A model generated the notes under the pieces. It did no database searches and was not told the DNA's origin. It saw only the letters and a program-made list of their open reading frames with translations. Positions 35,597 through 46,426 of a stretch of 64,000 nucleotides of DNA are shown here, piece by piece (position 1 is the stretch's first letter; the number at the start of each line of letters is the position of its first letter). Source of the stretch: Melampsora larici-populina 98AG31 (lineage: Eukaryota; Basidiomycota; Pucciniomycetes; Pucciniales; Melampsoraceae). Location: the NCBI RefSeq assembly GCF_000204055.1, contig NW_006768790.1:451534-515533 (forward strand), read 5' to 3'. The translations under genes were made by a program, and so were the position numbers.

Positions 35597-37497
35597 TTTT
35601 TTGTTCCTACAGACCTTTTTCTGTCCATTTCTCATTTTTTTATTTTTTACTCCACTTCCATTTTATATAACAAAATTAAGAAAGAAAAAAAAAGCTATGC
35701 CTTTTTTTCAAATTTTCATTTTAGAATTTCCTCTTTTCCTATTTTTTGAGATCACATTTGATTGAGATCACAAGTATTGACCAAGCTTTTATTTCAAATT
35801 GTAATTGAAATAATCAAAATTCTTCTTTAGAGGAAACTACTCAATTACCATCAAAGACACCCCATTTGTTGATTTAATTGAAATCAATCAGTGGGATACT
35901 TATTTACACACTGAGAGAAGAAAATCAACAAGCCATTACATACATATATAGCATTTTTATACTACTTTGTCTTTCAGTAATTGTGCTACATATATATTAC
36001 AGTCTGTGGGCAGTAGTAATTCCCCATTTTGTTGAATTACTTGTCCAATATAGTAGACAGAGCACGTGTGTGGTTTATTACACAGCGGGTCAAGGAAGTG
36101 TAGTGTAATATACATACACCTTGAAATTCCATTCTCAGACTGTTCAGAAGTCGAGATAGCAACTTACATAAGCATAGTAGCTTTATAACAGTGTCAAGTG
36201 TCAACAATTGACAGCTTTGACTTAATTGTCACAAACTTGTGTCTTAGGAGGACAAGGTAATCTTCGCTAGCCCGCTAACTCAACAAACCATTGTGGTAAT
36301 CATCAAACCACGACGTCGACCTCCCTTACGCATCACTACCATCATTATCGGACATACAAAGCCGATAATTATCGGACAATTGAAGTCAACAACAAGTCGT
36401 ATCAAATCAACATAGAGAACAATACGTATCATAACAGAACAGGTCAATCTTCCTTTCTCATTATTAAAATTTGGAAAACAAAGAAGCTTAGTAAGGAAAC
36501 AATTCGACTATCATCTAGTTTTATTATTATCTTCTCTCATTATTGAAGAAGTAATTGAAATCACTCTATTTGTTCTCTTTTCTTTTAGGGACCTTTTTTA
36601 CTTGTTCTGGAAGTTTCCAGACGAGAACACCCTGAACAATACACTCAGAAGATATAAAAAGCCTGTTGGTTATCCCCAATAGAAATTACTTTTGCCAGAG
36701 ATTTTGGTCCTTGAATCACATCACAACCAACAGGCTTCCTTACTTGTTAGTGTTTCTCAGATTGTCCTAATTAACAATCACTTGAATCGTTATATTAAAA
36801 CTATTTGATTTTTTTTTTACTTTTCAATTCCTTTTTGATCATTTAATTCCTTTAGATTGCAATCAAAATCTGGCCTACAAGCCATCAAAGCAGAACTACA
36901 AGTAGTTACAACAGTCAGTAGTCAACTTTGGTTTGATCTTTTTCAACTTCAAGTTTTGATTTTTCTCTGAGCTTTAATTATCATTTTTATCCTTTATTTT
37001 ATCTCAATTTTTGTCATCTTCAAGTGGATCCATTAGATTGCAACAATCAATCTTTGTTTTGAGATCTAGCGAATCGAATTCACGACGTTGCGAGTGAAGT
37101 AGGTGGTCAACCAGGGAATGTCTGTCCAGCAATCAACGGAACAATCACATCAATCGACGGGCAGTCTGTTATTTCGGAGACTACCCCTCTGCCACCCAGA
37201 TTCCAACCGGAAGCAACACCTGTTACACCAACACCTTTAGGTAACATTTTAGATTACATTCAAGAGCCGGGTAAATTGCTCTTTTACATTAATACAACAT
37301 TCTATTTTTCAAATCCAATTTCCTAATTTTTTTTTTCTCTTTCTGATTTTGTTCTGATTCTGAATCCCAGATCAAATAGAGGCAGTTCATCATTTGGAAA
37401 ACCAAAGTAAGAGTTAACTTCTTATTTTGTTTCTGTATTTTTTTTGTTTACACTTGAAAACGAGATCTAACCATGTCTGATCAACCTCGTACACGTA
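35597..37497 (+). other. Long 5' leader of the LTR element
   Basis: About 1.9 kb of mostly non-coding AT-rich DNA between primer site and first gag-like frame. Short plausible coding pieces (around 37085-37270, with TTPLPPRFQPEATPVTPTPL) are followed by a possible GT donor, so a spliced leader exon is conceivable but unproven. Confidence 0.5.
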
Positions 37498-39685
37498 GTG
37501 AATCAAGAAAACGTGCAAATCAACCAACCACAGGTACCGAGCGCCCCAGCGATCCCACCCGAGCAAGTGAACCAATCGGTCGAGGTTCAACCGATGGTGG
37601 TAGAACCAGCGAGCGCGGCAGGTCAACGACCCGAAGTAAGAGGAGAGGTCCTTTTACCTCAACCCCATTACGTGCAGGAACTGACTATCCTGCTATAGGG
37701 CGTACCAATCGAGCCAGTGCCCCAGCCCCGAGCACCAGTGCGATTGGATCCAGAGGTCACGTACCTCTGGAATTCCCTGCACGCTCAGTATCTGAGGTGG
37801 GAAGGGGCGAAGGCGATGGATCGAACCCTTCCAGACACGAAACGCATCTGGAAGGAGTCGGTTTTTGAGGCTCGCCGAGCTTGGCGAAAGCTAGTGTTCA
37901 ACCACAGCTACTCGGACGAGGTCATAGCCATGGAGGTGAGCAAATGGCTACGCCCTGGTACCCAACAATGGCGCCCAATTTGGATCAACCCCTTCGAATT
38001 CAGGGAGTCAACGGACGAGGAGATTCAAAAACTCCAACCTCATCAAAACAATCCGACTCACCTCAACAAGAAGAGACGATCCTACAATCGATCCAATCAT
38101 TGGGAAAACGATTGCAAGAAGCGATCGTCAGTCTCAAACTCCGAAGCTGTGATGAAGGCTCAAGCAGCTATGGGTCACTACCTAATCAGGCAAGAAACCC
38201 GCGGCCGCTTCAACCACGGCAATTAACTCTCAAAGATGAGAGGTTAGTAAGTTTATTTCGTTCCATTCTTGATTGAGATCTAGTGGAAAGATGGACTAAT
38301 AAGATCGATTTGGCCATTCACACTGCAAAAATAATGTGTTTTTCCATGGCAAAAAATGATTGATTCTAGCATTTAAAATGCCTTGCTTGATATTGGCCCA
38401 AAAAATCTGAAAAAATCTGGTAAGGCAAAATGTGCTATTTTCTCCCAGTTGGGAGATTTTGGTCATTGTAAAAAAATTCTAGCACTCAGTTTGGTGATGT
38501 TCAAAATTTTTGTGGAACAACACATAAATATGAAGCACCGAAGCACTAAATTCACCCTTCAATAGTGACAAGAAAAATCTGAAAAAAAAACTACAAGTGG
38601 AGGACAATATCCCCTTTGTTGAACGTTTTTTTCAGAATTTTTCTGGCTCAGTATGCAAGTCATCACATGTGTGTAATTTTAGGTACTTGAATGCTACTGC
38701 CATATGTACAAGGCTCCAAAACCACCCAAAAAAAATTTTGCAGCACAACAAAGGATGCAAGATCATCTGTACATGGTTTGGAGACAGTGTGTGGAATTTT
38801 GATGCCCCTGTGAACCAAAATGCATTTGAACTTTATTTGGCAGACTTTTAATGTTCTAACCTGCATGTATCCAAGACAAAGGCATCAAAAAATCCGAAAA
38901 AAACACCACACATCACAAAGGGGATTTCTGATCTCTCCTGATTTTTCTGGATTTTTTGAACTTCTTTGAGAGGGAAAAAGCTGGTAAAAACATGAAAAAT
39001 TGCTTGCTGGGTTCATGCTGAGTATGAGGCTCTAAGCAACCCCAAAAAAATGTTGCAGGACAAAGAGTGTTGTATCTCTCTCCAGATCTTTTCCCAAGCG
39101 TTTTGGGCCACAACTGGGCCCACAATTCCAGGTACAATTTTTTGTCAATCATTTTTCCAAAAATGCAATCATTTTTCACCAGGGAGAAACACATTATTTT
39201 CACAGTGTCAACCCGTTGTGCATAGGTCCATTAAGGATAAGGAGCACATTGCTTATTTTACTGAATGTGTGAAGAAAGTACATGAGAATGTTAAAGTAGT
39301 CCATAGTAAAGTAGCTTATGGTTTAAATAACTATAACTCTATTCTGTCAGACCTTGTTCATCATCTTGAAATACAACACCAAGATTTAGTTAGTGAAAAT
39401 GCGAAGTGCCACAGTGAGTTATTGGATTTATTTGACATCCAAAAAATTCCTTTAGATAGGGAATCTTTAGTTGAGATGTGCAACATGGTAAGTAGTGAGA
39501 TTGGAATGCTACTGGAGGAGAAACTCGGACCTGCTTTGAAAAACCGAAGCAGTCCTTCACTATCAGCACCAGATAGCTTGGAGAAAGAAGTGTTGAGTAA
39601 GTTAAGTCATCAGATGAAGAAAGCCCTTGATGAAAAATTTGACTCGTTGTTGGGAGAAACACTTGATCAGAAATTTGAGCAATAA
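37498..39685 (+). pseudogene. Upstream gag-like ORF, broken by stops and a MITE
   Basis: The frame from 37498 (MNQENVQINQPQVPSAPAIP) meets TAG at 37696 and continues in frame with RLDPEVTYLWNSLHAQYLRW and KSVFEARRAWRKLVFNHSY. Near 38030 the sense shifts to another frame (QQEETILQSIQSLGKRLQEA). That frame hits TGA at 38274 and then runs into the MITE at 38321. Beyond the MITE coding resumes with HRSIKDKEHIAYFTECVKKV and a coiled-coil stretch to 39685. Removing the MITE and one TSD keeps frame across the junction. The role would be the N-terminal structural part of Gag. It overlaps the Gag-Pol frame by 59 nt. Confidence 0.6.
38321..39207. mobile_element. CACTG-type MITE inside the LTR element, TSD TCA
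   Basis: The left end is CACTGCAAAAATAATGTGTT and the right end read inward is CACTGTGAAAATAATGTGTT; similarity continues through CATGGCAAAAAATGATTG, about 42 bp in all. TCA is duplicated at 38318-38320 and 39208-39210. The 887-bp interior is non-coding with repeated AATCTGAAAAAA and CCCAAAAAAA motifs. CACTG ends and a 3-bp TSD place it with CACTA/EnSpm elements. Confidence 0.85.
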
Positions 39686-42600
39686 ATTGGAAGGGGGAAT
39701 CACGAACAAAGACTTGCTTGAACAACAATTGCAAGCTGAGAAAATTTTACATTCCAGGTTGGATTATTTGGAAAATTATCTTAAGGATATGGATCAAACA
39801 GGAAAGATCCAGAGAGATCATATATTAAAGGAAGTTGTGCAGATTAAAGATGCTGTGAATTTAAATCCTAGTGCAGGAAAAGCACAAGATATGGTGTTGG
39901 GGGAGACCCCTTCGAGGAACTTTCAAAAAGAAAGTCTTTGGAGAAAAGATGAGGAGATGGTTGCTTCACCTGCAACGGGGAAGAATCCTGAGGATGTGAG
40001 ACACTTACTCAGTGATCTGAAAGAGCAGATTGCAGCTATTGAGCGTGGAGGGAGAGAACCCTCATTGGTAGTCAAAGAGAACAGTGAGGCACAGGAATAC
40101 AAAGCAGCTATCAGCAAAGCTTTGCGCCGGGACTGGCCTAAAGACTGGCCCACATTTGATGGGGAAGGTGAATACAACCATCAAGAATTTATTGATTGGG
40201 TTGACAGAACGTCCAAAGCCATGCAAACGCCGGATGAGCTTATTGTAGCTAAACTGGGCATTGTGTTCCAAGGAGTGGCCAGACAATGGTTCATAGATTT
40301 GTCAAAAGATGAAGATCTTCATACCTGGGCGGAATGGAGAACAGCCATGCATGAAAGATTTGGGAATCAAGCGTGGAAGAATAAAATGCAAAAATTATAT
40401 ATGTCTGACCAGTTTATACCAAGGTCAAATGTGGATTGTGTTAAGTGGGCAAATAAACAGAAGCAGCGGGTGCAAGCTTTCCTGCCCACAGCCACACAAG
40501 AAGAGCTTGTTGAAAAAGTCTTGTGGCAGTTACCAGGAAGCATGAGGATATTTGTCACAAGCAAACTTAAAGAGCCAGCCAGATGGACTGACTTTTTGCT
40601 GGCTTTAGAGGACATTTGCAAAACATTGTCAGAAAGAAGGAATACCCAAGCAGTAATCAAGGGTAGACCCTTTATTCCAAGGACAGCTGAACCTCCAACC
40701 AACAGCAGTGCCAGAGCAACTGTTGGATCAGCTGACAAGAAGAGCGGTAAAGCATGTCACACATGTGGGAGCACACATCCTACACATGTGTGGAAAACTT
40801 GTAAAGGTAAACACAAAGCTATAAATGAGGTTGATACTGAAGAGACACATGATCAAGACATTGCAGAAGTAGGCATGGAGTTTGTGGAATATGTTAGTGA
40901 CGAAGAAGATATCTTTGGGTTACTCCAGGACGGAGAAGTGGAAGTCATTGAAAGTAATTTTTGCACTGACGTAGATATTTCTCAGTTACGAGTGGAAGCA
41001 GACATGCCCATAATTGGCCATACTAAAGATGGTATACAACACATCTCAGATGCTAAGTTGCTCAAATCAAAACCATCAGCAGGCAGAGCTCACACATTAG
41101 GCTTCCATAGTCTTACAAGAGTGATTGTCGAAGGTGTAGAAGCGGAGATGCTTTTGGACAGCGGAGCATCTTGTTCTGTGGTGGGGAGCATTTATCTGGG
41201 CACCATTGTTCCTGATTGGAAACACAAACTTATGCCATGTAATGATAACATGAAATTCACCGGATGCGGAGGAAGTTTGTTTCCTTTAGGTGTTATTAAC
41301 TTGAAAGCAATATTTCCCCATAAACAAGGAGGGGTCCGCATTGACGCAGAGTTTGTAGTTATGGAAAACTCACACACAAAGTACTTCATCCTTGGAGATG
41401 ATTACCTTGGCGCATATGGTATTGATATTTTCCACAGCAGAGAAAAGTATTTCACCATTGGAAATGATGTTAAGAAAAAGAAGTTTGGACTACCACTCCA
41501 AAGACCAATCTTAGCAGGACTAAGGGTCACTCAGTCTGAAGACCAGCCTGAAATTGAACCTGTGGGGACACAGATGTCTCAAATGCAGAAGGTTGAAGAA
41601 GGAATCAAAGAAGCAGCTTTCTCACCTAAGCTTGAGCCAGAGCGAAAAGGAAAGTTTGTAAAGCTTATTCATGAGTATTGTAAAGAATTTGGGCTAGGAG
41701 ATTCCCCTTTAGGAAGCATCAAAAGCCATCCTGTCCATGTTCAACTCAATATTGAGAAGCCTTACCCGCCTATTCTGAGGAAAGCAGCTTATCCCGCTAG
41801 CCCCAGGAATAGAGTAGAGATTGAAAAGCATATTGAAGAGCTGCTGCAATATGGAGTTATCCGTAAAGTAGGAGAGGATGAAGAAGTAGATATAACTACA
41901 CCAGTCATAATAGCCTGGCATAACGGTAAATCAAGGCTATGTGGTGATTTTCAAGCATTGAACACATACACAGTGCCAGATAGATACCCACTTCCTTGTA
42001 TTGAGTATGCGCTCACGAACCTTGGAAAGGCTTTGTATATTACACTCATGGATGTAATGAAAGGTTTCCATCAGAATATAGTAGCAGAAGATAGCAGAAA
42101 ATTCCTGAGAATCATCTGCTATCTAGGTATTTTCGAATATCTGAGGATGCCATTTGGAATCAAGAATGCACCAGCATTTTTCCAGAGGATGATGGACATA
42201 GAGTTTTCTCAAGAATTACGGGAAGGCTGGGTCATCATATACATTGATGATATCATCATCTTTCATGATAACTGGGAGGATCATATCAAAGGAGTAGAAA
42301 GGATTCTACAGAAAGTGCGAGAGATGGGTATGACTATTTCCCTTAAAAAGAGTCATTTTGGTTTTAACAGTGTAAAAGCTTTGGGCCATATTGTGTCTGG
42401 TTTATGGATTGCCATAGATCAGAACAGAGTAGCAGCAGTTCTGAACAAACAATGTCCACAGAATATTAGTGAACTGCAAGCCTTTTTGGGATTTGCAAGC
42501 TACTATAGGAATTACTTGCAAGATTACGGGAAAATCTCCAGTAGTTTATACAAACTTTTAGGCAAGGGTGTTGCATTTGAAATGACCAAGGAAAGGACAG

Positions 42601-44714
42601 AGGTGTGGGCCACTATTAAACAGATGATTAGTAGTGCTCCACTATTATTGCAACCAGATTTCACTAAACCTTTCAAACTCTATGTAGATGCTTCTTTTGA
42701 TGGTTTAGGAGCAGCACTTCATCAATCCAGGATCATTGATGGGAGGTTGCAAGAGGGACCAATTGTGTTCATATCACGCAAACTGAAAGACAGTGAAACC
42801 AGATATGGGTCTCCACAACTTGAAGCTCTGGGATTAGTCTGGGCGCTTGAGAAACTCCACTATTATTTGGATGGAGCGTACTTTGAGGTCATCACTGACT
42901 GCACAGGAGTCAGGTCTTTGATGAATATCAAAACTCCAAATAGGCATATGCTTAGATGGATGCTTGCAATCCAGGAATATCGGCCTTATATGACCATTAC
43001 ACATAGACCTGGAAAAATGCACAACAATGCAGATGGATTGAGCAGAATGGCTTTACCCAATGATGAATCCAATCCAGCATGGGAGCCTGAGGAGGTAGAA
43101 CTTGACATCCCAGTGATGGGATTGAGTTTGGCTGAACTTAGTGATGAATTTTTTGAAGAAATTCAGAAGAGTTATAATAACGATCCTAACACCACACAGT
43201 TGATTAAGATTATGAGTCAAGATAAAATAGATATGTCTTTAGTTACCAGTTTGGATTCTCCATGGAAGGAACTTTACGCTGAAGGAAAATTTTCTTTGCA
43301 ATCTGGATTACTCTATTACAGAGAAAAGCATACCTCTGTAATAGTACTTGTGGATAAAGCTCATAAAGAACAAGTGCTCAAAGTATGCCATGATGAGATA
43401 CTTGCAGGACACATGGGTGAAGATAAAACACTAGAAAAAGTTTGTACTACGGCATGGTGGATCAAGAGAAACCTGGATACCAAGATGTATGTTAACAGCT
43501 GTGAAAGATGCCAGAAGGCTAATAAAGCTACTGGAAAGAGGTATGGCCTATTACAACACATCCAAGAGCCAACATACCCGTGGGAGATAATTAATATGGA
43601 TTTCGTCACAGCACTTCCACCAGCAGGAGTAGAGAACTATGATGCTTGCCTGGTTATTGTTGATAGGTTTTCAAGACGAGCCAGATTTCTGCCGTGTTAC
43701 AAGGAGTCCACAGCAATGGATATTGCGCTTCTATTTTGGGAAAGACTGATAAGTGATGTGGGACTTCCAAGAGTCATCATCAGTGATAGAGATCCTAAGT
43801 TTACTTCAGAATTTTGGAAAGGACTTTACAGTCTAATGGGGACCAAATTAGCATTCTCTACCGCACACCACCCACAAACAGATGGGCTTGCAGAGAAAAT
43901 GATTCAGACCTTATCAGAAATGGTAAGAAGGTATTGTGCATTTGGACTCGAATACAAAGACAAAGACGGGATTACACATGACTGGAAAAGCTTACTGCCT
44001 GCCTTGGAGATAGCTTACAACAGCAGTATACACAGTAGCACAAAAAAGAGTCCTTTTGAAGTGGAAAGAGGGTTCTGTCCTAGACTTCCCAGGGACAAAT
44101 TTCGGAGTAGGGATGTGGATATTCACCCTACCTCTTTAAGTTTTGCAACAATGCTAAATAGAGCAAGGGAATATGCTACTAGGTGTGTCAGAGAGTCAGT
44201 AGAATATAACAAAAAGAGATGGGATAAGTCGCATCGAGAGCCTGAATTTTCTGTTGGGGAACAAGTCCTGCTTTCCACTGTAAATTTCAATAATATCCAG
44301 GGACCTAAGAAATTACGAGATCAATTTGTGGGACCTTTTGTGATATCAAAACTAGTTGGCACAAATGCAGTTGAACTGATATTACATGGCGAGTTGGAAA
44401 GGAGGCATCCTGGGTTTCCAGTGTCCTTGATTAAGAAGTACACTCCACCTGAGGCTAGTGATATTAGACAAACGAAGACAGTACCAGTAGTGGTCATACC
44501 TCCGTATGAGCCAGAAGGAGAGAAAGAATTTCTAAAGATACTTAAAGATAAAAGGGTCAAAGACAAGGATGGTAAGGACACCATCTTATACCTGGTGAGA
44601 TATAAAGGTAAAGGAGCTGATGGAGACGAATGGCTCCCAGGAGATAAAGTACCTAACTCAAAAGTAACTCTTAGAGCTTTTAGAGCAGCTAAGAGAGATA
44701 CAGCAATTCAGTAG
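39627..44714 (+). CDS. Ty3/Gypsy Gag-Pol polyprotein with chromodomain
   Basis: A 1695-residue intact frame. A Gag capsid-like domain lies at about residues 170-345 (DWPTFDGEGEYNHQEFIDW), then a zinc-knuckle-like CHTCGSTHPTHVWKTC at about 375. The aspartic protease site is LLDSGASCSVVG (about 508). Reverse transcriptase has YIDDIIIF (about 871). RNase H has LYVDASFDGLGAAL (about 1021). Integrase has an HHCC finger (HDEILAGH...CERC, 1254-1295) and catalytic D, D, E in NMDFVTALP, ISDRDPKF and HHPQTDGLAEKMIQ. A C-terminal chromodomain-like module (ILKDKRVK...YLVRYKG...EWLPG, about 1632-1680) may direct insertion to marked chromatin. The first Met is in the gag overlap, so translation may begin upstream through a frame change. 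All catalytic motifs look functional. Confidence 0.95.
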   Translation: MMKNLTRCWEKHLIRNLSNKLEGGITNKDLLEQQLQAEKILHSRLDYLENYLKDMDQTGKIQRDHILKEVVQIKDAVNLNPSAGKAQDMVLGETPSRNFQKESLWRKDEEMVASPATGKNPEDVRHLLSDLKEQIAAIERGGREPSLVVKENSEAQEYKAAISKALRRDWPKDWPTFDGEGEYNHQEFIDWVDRTSKAMQTPDELIVAKLGIVFQGVARQWFIDLSKDEDLHTWAEWRTAMHERFGNQAWKNKMQKLYMSDQFIPRSNVDCVKWANKQKQRVQAFLPTATQEELVEKVLWQLPGSMRIFVTSKLKEPARWTDFLLALEDICKTLSERRNTQAVIKGRPFIPRTAEPPTNSSARATVGSADKKSGKACHTCGSTHPTHVWKTCKGKHKAINEVDTEETHDQDIAEVGMEFVEYVSDEEDIFGLLQDGEVEVIESNFCTDVDISQLRVEADMPIIGHTKDGIQHISDAKLLKSKPSAGRAHTLGFHSLTRVIVEGVEAEMLLDSGASCSVVGSIYLGTIVPDWKHKLMPCNDNMKFTGCGGSLFPLGVINLKAIFPHKQGGVRIDAEFVVMENSHTKYFILGDDYLGAYGIDIFHSREKYFTIGNDVKKKKFGLPLQRPILAGLRVTQSEDQPEIEPVGTQMSQMQKVEEGIKEAAFSPKLEPERKGKFVKLIHEYCKEFGLGDSPLGSIKSHPVHVQLNIEKPYPPILRKAAYPASPRNRVEIEKHIEELLQYGVIRKVGEDEEVDITTPVIIAWHNGKSRLCGDFQALNTYTVPDRYPLPCIEYALTNLGKALYITLMDVMKGFHQNIVAEDSRKFLRIICYLGIFEYLRMPFGIKNAPAFFQRMMDIEFSQELREGWVIIYIDDIIIFHDNWEDHIKGVERILQKVREMGMTISLKKSHFGFNSVKALGHIVSGLWIAIDQNRVAAVLNKQCPQNISELQAFLGFASYYRNYLQDYGKISSSLYKLLGKGVAFEMTKERTEVWATIKQMISSAPLLLQPDFTKPFKLYVDASFDGLGAALHQSRIIDGRLQEGPIVFISRKLKDSETRYGSPQLEALGLVWALEKLHYYLDGAYFEVITDCTGVRSLMNIKTPNRHMLRWMLAIQEYRPYMTITHRPGKMHNNADGLSRMALPNDESNPAWEPEEVELDIPVMGLSLAELSDEFFEEIQKSYNNDPNTTQLIKIMSQDKIDMSLVTSLDSPWKELYAEGKFSLQSGLLYYREKHTSVIVLVDKAHKEQVLKVCHDEILAGHMGEDKTLEKVCTTAWWIKRNLDTKMYVNSCERCQKANKATGKRYGLLQHIQEPTYPWEIINMDFVTALPPAGVENYDACLVIVDRFSRRARFLPCYKESTAMDIALLFWERLISDVGLPRVIISDRDPKFTSEFWKGLYSLMGTKLAFSTAHHPQTDGLAEKMIQTLSEMVRRYCAFGLEYKDKDGITHDWKSLLPALEIAYNSSIHSSTKKSPFEVERGFCPRLPRDKFRSRDVDIHPTSLSFATMLNRAREYATRCVRESVEYNKKRWDKSHREPEFSVGEQVLLSTVNFNNIQGPKKLRDQFVGPFVISKLVGTNAVELILHGELERRHPGFPVSLIKKYTPPEASDIRQTKTVPVVVIPPYEPEGEKEFLKILKDKRVKDKDGKDTILYLVRYKGKGADGDEWLPGDKVPNSKVTLRAFRAAKRDTAIQ

Positions 44715-44730
44715 AAGGATAACCTTCACT

Positions 44731-44742
44731 GGTGGTGGGGAA
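44731..44742 (+). promoter_or_regulatory. Polypurine tract before the 3' LTR
   Basis: GGTGGTGGGGAA directly abuts the TG of the 3' LTR and would prime plus-strand DNA synthesis. Confidence 0.8.
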
Positions 44743-45495
44743 TGTCAGCCCTGAGCCCTGTGTACAGGACCACGGACTAACAAACACACATGTAAACACA
44801 TGTAATACATATGTAAATAATATGTAAATATATGAAACTTGTTTAAAACCATAAGAATTACAACTCATGGCTCAGTTTCAAGAGTCACTTAAGTAACAAG
44901 ACTTACTACGACTTAACCTCATAGTAAACCTAACCCAAACCTAACTCAAAAGAAAAGCAAACCTAAGTGCCAACCACAAGTTGACGCCTAGGTCTGGAAT
45001 ATATAAAACCCTCTTCTTCCCACTCTGGAAGAAGAACAACTTCATATCATACCACAACTACTCATCACAATCTTACTTGATTGTTTACATAGAATATTGA
45101 GTATAGTCATTTTGTTGTATCTTGATTATTATAGTTCTGTTTTCATCCAGGTCATTGTAAAACCTCAAGTAGTGTTCTGAGCTTGTGGGATCAATAGCTA
45201 ACAGAACAAGCTTGGAATTTACAAAGGGCACCTCATTAGAGAGTCTAAAGTACCCAGTGGCACCTCTGATTCTTCAGAGTCTAAAGTACTGCAGGCTTGG
45301 TAGTTGTAAGATCAACCCAAGCTCAGAGTAAGATCCTTAGAAGGACTACTCAGCCATCCCACTGGCCATAAATCCTCTCGTTAGAGGTCAACTAACTGTA
45401 GTCTTCACTTGGGTGTAACAAGTGAAGGCTTAATCTTTGACTACTCCTTACCTTTCTTAGTGAAGAGTCAGCCCAACAGTTGCTGACTCCTCACA
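44743..45495 (+). repeat. 3' LTR (753 bp)
   Basis: Same length as the 5' LTR, with three differences. Ends in GACTCCTCACA followed by the AAATG target duplication. It carries the same TATA-like box and would also supply the 3' processing signals of the transcript. Confidence 0.95.
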
Positions 45496-45667
45496 AAATG
45501 AGCCTTCTCAAGAAATGTCAAGCAAAATGTGAGCAAAACAGGCTGATCACCTGAACACAACCAAAATTGTGAATTGAATGAATCTGAAAGAAAATGAATC
45601 TTTTTTGGAGACTTCAAGAAAGTCTACAACGCTCACATACATGTGAGCATCAATTTTGGCCCCTGTG

Positions 45668-46426
45668 CAAAGGATATGTATCAAGCAAACAAATTAATAT
45701 GATTACTGATCATTGATTTAGGTTAAATTACAGTTAAATTGAAATAACCCAATTCCCAAGCTATAAACCACACGTTTTTGGACAAGCATGTCATTCTTTT
45801 AGAACAAGAACTTGTAAAATTCCCAATCAAGCAGCTCTGATGGGAAAAGGGACTGTTTCGACCTTAAAATGTGGGATTAATGTAGAAGATGATAGTACTT
45901 GTTTATCACTGAAGATTATACATTTATGAACAGCTTTAATTTATCATTTTTGAAGGGAAATGAAAGCATGTGGTATGAGAATCATAAAATGCTTCAATTA
46001 GATGCGCAAATTCAATTCCTTGATTGTAAAAAATTAACAACAATCATGCTAGTACTCAAATTATAGAGTACCTGCAGGGATCAGGGTCATGTTATAATCT
46101 AACCCATAAAACCAGTTTGAACAAGAGTATGGATGGAGAATTCAGCGCTGAGCATGAACCAGATCCTCAGAGATTGAAATATAAGATGAATATTGCAAAT
46201 TCAAAAGCAAAAACTTACCATTGTGTACATGGTTTGAATTATGTGGCTAGATATGATACAAAGTCTTTCTTTTGTCCCAGAGCACTGAATTCAGATCCTT
46301 TACTGATCTTCTGAAAAACAGATACAACAAAAATAAAAATTTGACTGACTTTGACAACATAAACAAAGCAAATTATACAAATTAAATGATAACTAATCAG
46401 AAACTGATGTAACCGTCCATGTTCAG
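45668..46426. other. Intergenic, no gene seen
   Basis: AT-rich DNA right of the CACAG-type MITE. One short plus-strand frame near 46117-46314 has no recognisable features. Confidence 0.5.

Larger units (their letters stand above)
34825..45495 (+). mobile_element. Full-length Ty3/Gypsy chromovirus-type LTR retrotransposon, TSD AAATG
   Basis: Two 753-bp LTRs (34825-35577, 44743-45495) differ at three positions by eye. The 5-bp AAATG flanks both sides (34820-34824, 45496-45500). LTRs begin TG and end CA. A tRNA-type primer site follows the 5' LTR, a purine tract precedes the 3' LTR, and a 1695-codon Gag-Pol frame is intact. The upstream gag-like region carries stops and a nested MITE. High LTR identity implies recent insertion, so this copy may have been mobilised with help from an intact relative. 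Confidence 0.95.
33823..45667. mobile_element. CACAG-type foldback MITE, split by the LTR retrotransposon
   Basis: The left end is CACAGGGGCAAAAGTAGATG; the right end read inward is CACAGGGGCCAAAATTGATG. Both continue with GCTCACAT...GTGAGCGTTG, itself a small palindrome, and similarity fades after about 45 bp. Flanking CAA at 33820-33822 and 45668-45670 fits a 3-bp TSD. Removing the Ty3/Gypsy element and one AAATG leaves about 1.17 kb. The left part holds a polypyrimidine run (TTTTCTTTCCC units, about 33895-33945) and three roughly 80-bp tandem units around 34258-34480 (GGGGCATTCCTGGG...GGATCCAAAGGATGTCAC). Confidence 0.75.

Noticed and set aside
37473..37868. Arg/Ser-rich 131-residue frame (MSDQPRTRSESRKR)
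   Set aside because: It overlaps the better-supported frame from 37498 whose sequence (TYLWNSLHAQYLRW) looks like a gag protein; the Arg-rich reading is probably a shadow.
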